This document shows positions 33,500-41,089 of a DNA stretch of 64,000 nt, one piece after another. The position numbers were made by a program, and so were the translations under genes. The stretch spans positions 558,001 through 622,000 of the forward strand of contig NZ_JACJQO010000022.1 in assembly GCF_014696715.1 (NCBI RefSeq), given 5' to 3'. The notes beneath the pieces were generated by a model. That model ran no database searches. It saw only the letters and a program-made list of their open reading frames with translations, and had not been told where the DNA came from. Source of the stretch: Pseudanabaena sp. FACHB-2040. GTDB lineage: Bacteria > Cyanobacteriota > Cyanobacteriia > Phormidesmidales > Phormidesmidaceae. The number at the start of each line of letters is the position of its first letter. Positions within the stretch are counted from its first letter, which is position 1.

Positions 33500-34867
33500 A
33501 TGCCCACCTTTTCTGGTCAACCCCACAAAACAGCCTTCGAATTCGGGGCAAAGGCGGTAGATGCCGTGAACTCTCGAGCCAGTTACCACAGTCGCAATAC
33601 CACCCCAGACGAGCAGAGACTATACGACCATCTGCTGGGTTGTGTTGCGCTTCACTCTCCGGAAGAGATGGTCGCCCGATTTCAGTCGCTCTTCATCGAG
33701 GGCATAGGCTATCCCGACCGAGAGATGCTGCTGGTTTTAGATGATATTTTGAATGCTCCGGAAGTTGACCAATACTTTCGCTACATCCTAAACCGCTGTT
33801 GCCACATCCTGATTAACCGCTGGCAAAGCCATTCCCAGTTCCAAAATGCCATTCCAGATCTCGTTACGCTGCTTGAGCAGCCCCCTAGCAGACGCATCAA
33901 TGACTATTCCCGCAGCCGCCCAGTGCGGCGACTGCGCTCGGTCGTTCAAGAGTTTTTAGACACAGAGCAGTACCTCACCCTCAAACGCCTAGCCCGAGTA
34001 GTAGAAGCACGGCAGCAGCAGCGTAAGGCTATGGAGGAAGACGCAGGCTCTAAGCCGCTAGGGACACTGATTGACCGTTACCCCTACCTCTATGAACACT
34101 GCCTAGTTTCAGAAGACAGTGACTTGGAGCATCAGCAGCACATTCGCCGAATACAGGCCGAAGCGCAGCACAAGTTTGAGGTCGACCTGTCTCACTATGT
34201 GACCTACCGAGTGCGCCTGTCGCGGCTCAACCGTCAGGGAGTCGACAAAACTCAGGTGAGTCGGCTACGGCCTATCGACAACCCTACTCTGCTCAGTGAT
34301 CAGGACCTGATCTCCTCCCTCAAGCAATTTTCTGTTAACGGCGGAGATGGCCAAAGCTACCGAGAAGTAGCCCATCGGTTTATGGTCAACGGCGGACAGA
34401 CCCGCTCCTATAAGAGTTTTAAGGCAGATTTATACGACTACATCACGGCTGGAGTAGAGCCTGGGTATGGTCGCCGTCAGTTTAATAAACTCTTGAGCCA
34501 ACAGCTAATCGAAGCCTATCCCGACAGCGACCACAAGCCTCTCAATGATTTCCTCGTTGTACGAACCTGTAGTCAGCTGTTTAATTTCCTGGTAGTAGAT
34601 AGCGCCCACAGCGGTCAACATTTCGTTTTTGTCGATCTAATCAACAACTTAGGCCCTCTCTGGACAACAGGGCTGCTGCTGCGGATTTTGCTGATCTGCC
34701 GCATGGTGCGCCCCTACGTAGAGCGTCGCTTCTCGATCTTGTTTAACCACTATGAGGCCTCTAGCCGCGACACCGTAGCCTGGCTAGTCAACGTACTGGA
34801 GAACCTGAACATTGCCCTAAGCCTTAACTTCGGCACGCTAGATCTGTCCCACGTAATGTCTCGGTAG
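33500..34867 (+). CDS. Conserved cyanobacterial-type protein of unknown function
   Basis: A soluble, mostly helical protein of about 455 residues rich in Arg, Leu, His and Gln. I do not recognise a named domain. Features are KTAFEFGAKAVDAVNSRASY at the start, a region of Arg-rich helices (RRLRSVVQEFLDT, LKRLARVVEARQQQR) and an ordered C-terminal half with HFVFVDLINNLGPLWTTGLL and FSILFNHYEA. No signal peptide or clear membrane segment. The ATG at 33500 is one option; a TTG at 33467 with aagg upstream would add eleven residues. Stands alone between divergent murF and a transposon-like element. A housekeeping role limited to cyanobacteria is a guess. Confidence 0.7.
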   Translation: MPTFSGQPHKTAFEFGAKAVDAVNSRASYHSRNTTPDEQRLYDHLLGCVALHSPEEMVARFQSLFIEGIGYPDREMLLVLDDILNAPEVDQYFRYILNRCCHILINRWQSHSQFQNAIPDLVTLLEQPPSRRINDYSRSRPVRRLRSVVQEFLDTEQYLTLKRLARVVEARQQQRKAMEEDAGSKPLGTLIDRYPYLYEHCLVSEDSDLEHQQHIRRIQAEAQHKFEVDLSHYVTYRVRLSRLNRQGVDKTQVSRLRPIDNPTLLSDQDLISSLKQFSVNGGDGQSYREVAHRFMVNGGQTRSYKSFKADLYDYITAGVEPGYGRRQFNKLLSQQLIEAYPDSDHKPLNDFLVVRTCSQLFNFLVVDSAHSGQHFVFVDLINNLGPLWTTGLLLRILLICRMVRPYVERRFSILFNHYEASSRDTVAWLVNVLENLNIALSLNFGTLDLSHVMSR

Positions 34868-34948
34868 GAACAAAAGCCGATCCTCCAGCATCGTCTCTCT
34901 ATAGCAATGCCAGCAACGTCACGTTTCTACTGGCTGGCAGCTCTACCA

Positions 34949-35186
34949 CCGACATTCCGCAGGTTGACATTTAATTCCTGAGATGCATCAATTTTGCGAA
35001 GCTCAGAAGCCTTGAAATAAGCAGATCGGCACCTTAGGTCAAGGCAGTTCAGAATGTTTCGTAATTTTAAGTTGACCCGCCAGTTCGAGAAGTAGGCTGA
35101 AGCTGAAACTGCGTCTAAGCAAAGGTCTTGGCAGTTCAACTTCGCGTTGCACAGGAAAAACCAATCGTCAACCTGCGGAATGTCGG
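34949..35186. mobile_element. MITE-like element, 238 bp, 20-bp terminal inverted repeats
   Basis: The left end ccgacattccgcaggttgac (34949-34968) is the exact reverse complement of the right end (35167-35186). Directly outside both ends stands ctacca (34943-34948 and 35187-35192), a 6-bp direct repeat like a target-site duplication. The interior has no transposase; it has lower GC than its surroundings and two diverged segments around aaggtc..ggcagttca. The minus-strand open frame through it merely reads the repeats. It was inserted exactly at the stop codon of the following gene: the duplicated ctacca contains the TAG stop in reverse, so the gene keeps its end. A helper transposase must be elsewhere. 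Confidence 0.82.
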
Positions 35187-37394
35187 CTACCAACCGGCAT
35201 AAAGTGAGCCAGCAGAGGCAATGTGAACCGACGCAAGAATGAACTGGTTTGGTTCAGGCGTGAATGCCTGCGGCTCGTTATCGCTGGGGGCAGCCCCAGT
35301 CGGCGGCGGAATGTCAATAGGAGCGGGCGTGCTTAGGTCTGGGGCAGGAACTGCGGGCGCGGGAACTGCTCTCGGAGTATTTAGGACAGGCGGCTCAGCA
35401 TTAATTGGCTCAGGCAGGGTGGGCGGAGCCGACAGCGGGCGGGAGGTAGGATTGATAGGGCCTGGAACCGCTTGAGGCTGGAGGCGGGGTGGGGCTACGG
35501 GGGGCAGTGCATCCCCCGGCACAGTCTCGATTCGGTATGGCAACGGCTCGGCTGTAGGCACCGTATTGGCAGGAGCAGGCTTGGACCACAAAGGCTCTGG
35601 AGCCGTTTCTGGGGCCAAGGTAGAGGCTGGGGCCAGGGGCTCGGCGGCAGTCTCGATTGCGGCTTCGGCAGCATTAGGGGCGGAGATGGGCTGGGCCAGT
35701 GCTTCCTGCCGAGCTCGCAGCCGGGCCAGTTCGGCTTCGCGAATGCGGGCATTCCAGGTTGCGATCGCACTGCGGGCCTCACCAGAAAGGGCTCGATCAG
35801 GCTTGATCAGGCTGGCTTCAGCAATGGCTTCGGGCAGGTTACCCTGGCTAGCTAGCGCCTGAGCTCGATTCAAAATGGGCTGATCTTCTAGAACTTGGGA
35901 TTGGTTGTTCCAGACGTAGATCCAGCTTTGGGCCTCCTGGCGCAGCGCTCGGCCTAGCCGAATTTCACTGGCTGTTGCAATGGCGCGCTGCAGGTTGGTG
36001 AGGGTTTTCGTCTGGGCTAGCTGGTGGGCCTGCTTGAGGAAAGGGCGATCTTCAATCCGCTGAATTTCTCTGCTCCAGTGGGAGATCAGCGTTTGGGCCT
36101 GCTGCCGCCGGGGGTGATCGGCGGGCACGACAGCGGCTTTTGCGATCGCAACCTCCAACGCATCTCGATTAGCAAAACTGCCTATGGTCTGAGCAATCTG
36201 AATTTGCCCTAGATCTTGCAGGTGAACTTTCCAGCTGGCCAGACTCGACTGGGCCTGAGGATAAAAGCGGCTCTCTGGTGCAATCTGGTTGACCAGCAGC
36301 ATCGCTCGATAAAGCCCCATGATTTGCTGGGGGGAGGTGCGCCAGTCAGATACGCTCTTGAGCGCTAGCTTCCGAGCCTGACTGAGCCAGATCAGCTCCT
36401 GAGCCACCTGCGCCCGATTGGGGTTAAGCGCAATCCGCTGCCCTAGAGTAATCGCTTCGTCTAATTGGGCGGCGTACCACTTATCGGTTGCCACACTCAG
36501 CAGCAGATCGCTCCAGCTGTCCATGAAGGGCTGCGCTTCTTGCCAGGTATAGGTACTAGGATCAATCTGGCTGGTCGCCCGCAGTGCCCCACTTAGGCGC
36601 TCAATACCGCCCGGCGAGGCCAGCGTTTTAGCTTGAGCCAGCAGCCGCTGTGCCTGCTTTTCCTGACGGATTTGCTGAGACAGGGTCTGTACCTGCTGCA
36701 CCTGCCAGAAACCATTATCAAGTTGGGACAGAGCCGAAATTTGCTCCGACGCGGTGGCCCAGTCTTTTTGCTTGAGGGCTGTCTGAGCTTTAGCGAAAAT
36801 CGCATCGCCCTGGTTCCATTCCTGTTGCCAGGCGGCAATTGCGGCCTGAGCTACTTCGTAAGTAGGGCTAGTGCTAGGAATGCGTTTGACCAGTGCGATC
36901 GCACCTGTCAAGTCATTTTCAGCGAGCTTCTCCCGGGCAGCGGTCAACGCTGCCTCAGACCACTGATCAACCAGCGGCTGCACTTCTCTGTGGAGAGGAT
37001 GCTCAGGCGTCCACTGGCCTAGCAGGTCGAGACCCGCAACCAGATCCTGCAGTTCTCCCGACTCAGCAGCCGACTGGGCGCAGTAAAGCTGAGCCCGATC
37101 AGACGAGAGGGTGGAAAGCTGACTGCAGTCCGCGTTGGGCGGTAGGTTGATCAGCCAGAGAAAGGCCCCAATAGCAACACTCCCAGCGGTGCAGCAGCTG
37201 GCAAAGGCAATTAGCAGCCAACGCCAAGATCGATTACCGCTGGGAGTCGGGGGGTAAAGTATGGTGTCTGGAAACGGCGCGGCTGCATCACTGCCCTCTA
37301 TTAGCCCCGCTAGGTCGGGCAAAACCTGAACTGTCTCTGAGACGCTGTTATTAGCTTGAGGGGCAAACCACCATTTCTTTGCCATGCCTGCCAT
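35187..37394 (-). CDS. Large membrane-anchored protein with helical repeats and Pro-rich tail
   Basis: 735 residues from the ATG at 37394, chosen because ggagg stands five bases upstream. After a cytosolic N-terminus of about 55 residues comes one membrane helix (WRWLLIAFASCCTAGSVAIG), so the bulk lies outside the cytosol. Residues 90-570 are repeated antiparallel helices of the TPR-like type with recurring W-containing ends (LVDQWSEAAL, AIAAWQQEWN, FMDSWSDLLL, LISHWSREIQ, AIATWNARIR). The last 150 residues are Pro/Ala-rich. Such proteins are common in cyanobacteria as hypothetical or wrongly labelled segregation ATPases; role unknown. Its stop codon is part of the target duplication of the adjoining MITE. 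Confidence 0.75.
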   Translation of the reverse strand: MAGMAKKWWFAPQANNSVSETVQVLPDLAGLIEGSDAAAPFPDTILYPPTPSGNRSWRWLLIAFASCCTAGSVAIGAFLWLINLPPNADCSQLSTLSSDRAQLYCAQSAAESGELQDLVAGLDLLGQWTPEHPLHREVQPLVDQWSEAALTAAREKLAENDLTGAIALVKRIPSTSPTYEVAQAAIAAWQQEWNQGDAIFAKAQTALKQKDWATASEQISALSQLDNGFWQVQQVQTLSQQIRQEKQAQRLLAQAKTLASPGGIERLSGALRATSQIDPSTYTWQEAQPFMDSWSDLLLSVATDKWYAAQLDEAITLGQRIALNPNRAQVAQELIWLSQARKLALKSVSDWRTSPQQIMGLYRAMLLVNQIAPESRFYPQAQSSLASWKVHLQDLGQIQIAQTIGSFANRDALEVAIAKAAVVPADHPRRQQAQTLISHWSREIQRIEDRPFLKQAHQLAQTKTLTNLQRAIATASEIRLGRALRQEAQSWIYVWNNQSQVLEDQPILNRAQALASQGNLPEAIAEASLIKPDRALSGEARSAIATWNARIREAELARLRARQEALAQPISAPNAAEAAIETAAEPLAPASTLAPETAPEPLWSKPAPANTVPTAEPLPYRIETVPGDALPPVAPPRLQPQAVPGPINPTSRPLSAPPTLPEPINAEPPVLNTPRAVPAPAVPAPDLSTPAPIDIPPPTGAAPSDNEPQAFTPEPNQFILASVHIASAGSLYAGW

Positions 37395-37836
37395 CGACTC
37401 CTCCACCCAAGAGTTCCTGATTCCAAGGTACCTAAAATCCCTTAGTCAGTACAGAAGCATTATCCAAAATGCTGCCCAGTATCAGCCTAATCCTAAGAGC
37501 CTTTAATCAAGATCCAATCGCATCTGATTAAAAAAAGCATCAGCCAAGAGGATATATCTAGCTAATTTTCCTTTCTTAAATAGAAGTACCTAGAGAAGTT
37601 CACCTAAGCTTTGTAACTTCTCAAGTAGCCTCTAGCAGCATGACCTACAAAATCACAAGCCCAGCTTTTTTGTGTCAAACAGAATCTTAATTCCAGAAGC
37701 CCTATCTAAATCATCTGATGCCAGCTTCCACTTCTGGACAAATAATTAAAACTTCATCTTGTTTTACAAAAGTCTTACTGTGATGTTGTACTCTAACTTT
37801 TTTGATAGGTTTAAGTAGTTAATAAAAGGATGAAAA
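37395..37836. other. AT-rich divergent spacer
   Basis: About 440 bp with low GC and many short T and A runs. No coding frame, terminator or RNA recognised; a plausible plus-strand promoter lies near 37770-37810 (ttgtac... tttttt), not assigned with confidence. Confidence 0.35.
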
Positions 37837-38223
37837 ATGGGATTCATCACCTCTTTCTTAATCATTGCCGTTGTTACTGCTATTAGCCTACTGATCATCT
37901 CCAAAATCCCGCCTCTTGGGGTTGAAGTTGTGAGCTTTAGCAAGGCACTTCAGTCTGGGATTGTATTCGGCATTCTTAATGGTGTTGCCGGGTTCATTTT
38001 TCAGTTTCTCGGATGGCCTCTATTTGTGGTGTTGACTTTGGGCTTTTCTCTTCTAATTTTGCTTTTAATTAATGTCATTGTGTTCAGCTTGACAGCAAAA
38101 TTAGTTGAAGGATTTAGCCTGAGATATGGTATTTGGAGCGCCGTTCTAGGAGCTATTGCTTTAAGTTTTGTAAACGGTGTTATCTTTTGGCTGCTAGGCC
38201 AGTTTGGTGTGACAGTTGCCTAA
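37837..38223 (+). CDS. Four-helix membrane protein, phage-holin superfamily IV type
   Basis: 128 residues with four hydrophobic helices (FLIIAVVTAISLLIISKI, GIVFGILNGVAGFIFQFLG, VVLTLGFSLLILLLINVIV, AVLGAIALSFVNGVIFWLL). The pattern VVSFSKALQSGIVFGILNG and ALTAKLVEGFSL-like ending of helix three fits the mycobacterial 4-TMS phage holin family (PF04020). Members are widespread in cyanobacterial chromosomes without any prophage, so a lysis role is not implied. A good ribosome-binding site (aaaagga) precedes the ATG, and a hairpin follows the stop. Confidence 0.82.
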   Translation: MGFITSFLIIAVVTAISLLIISKIPPLGVEVVSFSKALQSGIVFGILNGVAGFIFQFLGWPLFVVLTLGFSLLILLLINVIVFSLTAKLVEGFSLRYGIWSAVLGAIALSFVNGVIFWLLGQFGVTVA

Positions 38224-38262
38224 AGATTTTTGATGCTACCAGCAAGAATTCTGTAACCAGAA

Positions 38263-38290
38263 GCAAGAGACCTAGGTCCCTTGCTTTCTG
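38263..38290 (+). terminator. Hairpin after the holin-like gene
   Basis: gcaagagacc, ta, ggtcccttgc (one A-C mismatch), followed by tttctg; 40 bp after the stop codon. Confidence 0.65.
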
Positions 38291-38296
38291 CTATTG

Positions 38297-38437
38297 ATGC
38301 TGAACAAACTTTCGCTAATGATGTCTCTTTGGCAGGAGCATAACGCCTGCATCCATCGGCTGAAGCTAACCCAGTCCGAGATGGCGCAGCTTGCCGATTT
38401 AATCATCACCAGCGGCACCCATATAGACCATTTTTGA
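38297..38437 (+). CDS. Short frame of 46 residues, doubtful
   Basis: ATG frame with a protein-like composition (LWQEHNACIHRLKLTQSEMA, then QLADLIITSGTHID). It might be the surviving end of a lost gene. No ribosome-binding site, and the rest of 38438-38601 shows nothing coding. Confidence 0.2.
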   Translation: MLNKLSLMMSLWQEHNACIHRLKLTQSEMAQLADLIITSGTHIDHF

Positions 38438-38601
38438 CCAGGTGCTTGCGGCTGGACCGATGAGTGCTTGATCAAGCCCACTGTGGCTTCTCAACTGGTA
38501 ATGCGAACAATTCATTAAATTGAGTGCATCACCAGACCGCCTGGAAACAGTGCCAACACTTTCCCTCAGTCAAAACGGGGCAAGATAGGCGCGGTTAAAG
38601 C

Positions 38602-39492
38602 TTAGAGGCTAGCGACATCAAACGTATTGCATTCGGCTAGTTCCCCAGTTTGAATGCCCTGCTGAAACCAACGCACCCTCTGTTCAGAGCTGCCGTGGGT
38701 AAAAGAATCGGGGGTGACATAGCCCCTTGTCTCCTGCTGCAGGCGGTCATCGCCTATTTGACTAGCCGCATTAAGCGCTTCTTCAACGTCGCCCTGCTCC
38801 AAGATTTGCCGAGATCGTTGAGCATGGTTGGCCCACACCCCGGCAAAACAGTCTGCCTGAAGCTCTAGCCGGACAGAGAGATCGTTGGCGTCGGTGGTGC
38901 TAGCCCGCTGCTGCAGCCGCCGCACCTGACTGGAAATGCCTAGCAGGTTCTGAACATGATGGCCGACTTCGTGGGAAATGACGTATGCCTGAGCAAAGTC
39001 ACCGGGAGCCTGGAGCTGATACTTCAGGTCTTCGTAGAAGCTCAAGTCGATATAGACTCTCTCATCAGCAGGGCAGTAGAACGGTCCCATTGCTGCCTGA
39101 GCAAATCCACAGGCAGAGTCTACAGAACCCGAAAAAAGAACAAGCCGGGGTTCCTGATAGGGCTGGCCAATTTGTTCTTGGAAAATGGCATGCCAGGTAT
39201 CTTCGGTATCGGCCAATACGGCAGACGTAAAGTCAGCTAGCTGCTCCTCCTGAGGCGAAGTTGCGCCTGGGGCCGCGTAGTAATCCCCACCCGCAGACCC
39301 TCCCGACAGCATGTCTGAGGGATCACCGCCCAAAAACGCCACAAGCAGCATTAGCAACAAAGTGCCAAAGCCGCCCCCAACAGCGACTCCTCGGCCGCCC
39401 CCAACACTCACCCCTCGGCCGCCCCGAGTGGCCATCCCTCGGCCTCGACGGTCTTCAATGTTGCGGCTGCGCCGTCCCGTTTCCCATTTCAT
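38602..39492 (-). CDS. YpfJ-family neutral zinc metallopeptidase
   Basis: 296 residues. The zincin motif ISHEVGHHVQNLLG gives H174, E175 and H178, and LELQADCFAGVWANH supplies the third ligand region. Before it are the family segments DTWHAIFQEQIGQPY, LVLFSGSVDSACGFAQAAMG and FYCPADERVYIDLSFYEDL. The N-terminus is Arg/Gly-rich (RRSRNIEDRRGRGMATRGGR) then one membrane helix (GTLLLMLLVAFLGG), so the catalytic part is probably outside the cytoplasm. Substrate unknown. All typical marks are intact. Confidence 0.93.
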   Translation of the reverse strand: MKWETGRRSRNIEDRRGRGMATRGGRGVSVGGGRGVAVGGGFGTLLLMLLVAFLGGDPSDMLSGGSAGGDYYAAPGATSPQEEQLADFTSAVLADTEDTWHAIFQEQIGQPYQEPRLVLFSGSVDSACGFAQAAMGPFYCPADERVYIDLSFYEDLKYQLQAPGDFAQAYVISHEVGHHVQNLLGISSQVRRLQQRASTTDANDLSVRLELQADCFAGVWANHAQRSRQILEQGDVEEALNAASQIGDDRLQQETRGYVTPDSFTHGSSEQRVRWFQQGIQTGELAECNTFDVASL

Positions 39493-39774
39493 CGGGGGAT
39501 CTCCATAGTGAGGAAAGCCATTTCAAGCGAGCAGACTCTTGAATATGTCTGAGCGCGCCTGAGCACTCGATCGGTGCTAGTCTCTCTCCCTGAACCAACG
39601 CTGGGTTGTTGGTGAGGCTAGGCAAGACCTGGACCTCTACTGCGATGTCGGTCTGCACAGAGTAGCGCCGATTTGCTGCAATCGTGTCCGGATCCTACAC
39701 TAGCTCAGCAGTAATGGACACCTAGCTACCTGCAGTTGCGATCTTTTTTAGGCGGGGGTAGAGCCTTTGATCGG

Positions 39775-39990
39775 GCTTTCTTACAAGTTCCTTTTCCTGG
39801 CTCCAGGCTGCTGCCCTACATCATTGCTCAGGTGTTAAGTGCGATCGCAGGGGCCAGCATTGTCTATCTGATTGCCTTTGGACAGCCTAATTTTGTGTTG
39901 AGTGGCTCTAATCCTTTAGCTATCAACGGCTTTGATGAGCACTCCCCTAGCAGCTACTCCCTGGGGGTTGCCTTCATCACACTCGTCACT
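39775..39990 (+). pseudogene. Aquaporin (AqpZ-type) remnant
   Basis: The frame reads QVPFPGSRLLPYIIAQVLSA, IAGASIVYLIAFGQPNF and INGFDEHSPSSYSLGVAFIT, which is the segment between the first NPA region and helix four of AqpZ-type water channels (PYIIAQV...GY/FGEHSP..YSL). Both NPA pore motifs and the other five helices are missing, and after GVAFIT the frame runs into a terminator. So it is a 70-residue fragment of a 230-residue protein, either a deletion remnant or part of a rearrangement. The surrounding 39493-39735 holds no other recognised gene part. Confidence 0.78.
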
Positions 39991-39996
39991 TTTACA

Positions 39997-40036
39997 AAAA
40001 ATCCGGGAGTAGGCACAGCCTGAGTCCCGGATTTTT
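39997..40036 (+). terminator. Terminator after the aquaporin remnant
   Basis: aaaaatccggga and tcccggattttt pair over 12 bp around a 16-base loop, with T run tttttctttt. It works on both strands, also for the COP23-type gene only partly, whose stop lies 145 bp away. Confidence 0.85.
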
Positions 40037-40181
40037 CTTTCGATAATCACTTTGCTGAGACGCAATAAATCGTATCTCGACGCTGTGGGATGAAGCCAGG
40101 AAAACACCTTACCTAACGTCTCCCCGTCGATGACTTGCTTGCCTGCCCTGCCTCTCGCTGACGGCCCTAGTCTTAAACTCC

Positions 40182-40871
40182 CTAGCGGAAGCTGTCTGGA
40201 TTGAGGGGACGCCCTGCTGGAGCCGTAGACCCTGGAGCCAGCCGAGCTCCAGTGCCACCATCGATCGGAGCGAGAAAAGGTCTGAGGTTAATTCCAGAGG
40301 CAGAGCGTTGGGTGGTAGGTAGATTCAGCACGTTGCCCAGCTGATCCAAAATGTTGCTGCCTTCAACAAAGGTGTTAACACCCTGAGTCATTTCGCCTCG
40401 GTCAGCGACTGCCAGGTTCTCAAAGACACGATCGCGAGTTCCCGCCGGATCTTGCCCGCTGGGAACCGTGAAGACGATGCGGCAAGTTGGCACCTGCTGA
40501 GTCGTTACACAGACTGTGTTGTAGCCGTTCTCAACTCCGGTCTGCATTTCCACCAGACCATCTGGGCGGTAGAGTTCAAGGCGGCGGCTAATCTCCTGGC
40601 AGCGGCGCTCGGCGGGCCAAGCGCTCCCCATGTCTTCAGGCACGGCCCAAGGATACCCCTGGTTGGGCTGGCTCTGAGGCAGGTACATAACCGTGTATTG
40701 ACCGTTCTGCAATTGGCAGCTAAAGCGAGACTCATTAGCATCAGCCGTAGGCTCGGCAGCAGGCTCGGCCGTTTGAGCGAAGCTGGCCTGCTCTAGGAGC
40801 GGGACCGTCACGAGTAGGCCAAAACTGCCTGCTAACGCAAAAAATCGAACTAACCGGGGAATACGCACCAT
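40182..40871 (-). CDS. COP23-domain secreted protein
   Basis: Homologue of the circadian oscillating polypeptide COP23 first described in Cyanothece. A signal peptide (FFALAGSFGLLVTVPLLEQA, cut near SFAQT) precedes the domain, which shows SRFSCQLQNGQYTVMYLPQS, YPWAVPEDMGSAWPAERRCQ, EISRRLELYRPDGL, NTVCVTTQ and VFENLAVADRGEMTQGVNTF. Four cysteines in two pairs suggest disulfides outside the cytosol. The C-terminal 70 residues are low complexity with Pro and Gly. Length 229. Its role is unknown; rhythm of expression is known for the founder only. Confidence 0.88.
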   Translation of the reverse strand: MVRIPRLVRFFALAGSFGLLVTVPLLEQASFAQTAEPAAEPTADANESRFSCQLQNGQYTVMYLPQSQPNQGYPWAVPEDMGSAWPAERRCQEISRRLELYRPDGLVEMQTGVENGYNTVCVTTQQVPTCRIVFTVPSGQDPAGTRDRVFENLAVADRGEMTQGVNTFVEGSNILDQLGNVLNLPTTQRSASGINLRPFLAPIDGGTGARLAPGSTAPAGRPLNPDSFR

Positions 40872-41089
40872 GCTACCTGACCTCCAAAGACTCGTCGGTG
40901 GACTGACTGGGCTACTTAATTTAGACAGACCTATCTTTCTACTAAGACTCGATTAGAGGCGATATTGTTCACCTTCGGGGCAAATTTGTGACGATAGGTG
41001 CGATGGCTCTCAGGGGCCGTTTCTGACCATCGCAAAACTCCGAGCCGTTTTTGAAGATAGGGCCGAGACTGAATGGGGCTAGATCAATC

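Noticed and set aside
34927-35193. Minus-strand open frame of 88 residues
   Set aside because: It lies almost exactly over the MITE-like element and its two ends are translations of the terminal repeats; no ribosome-binding site or family likeness.
37837-38223. Prophage indication from the holin-like gene
   Set aside because: No other phage gene is near; this holin superfamily is common in cyanobacterial chromosomes.
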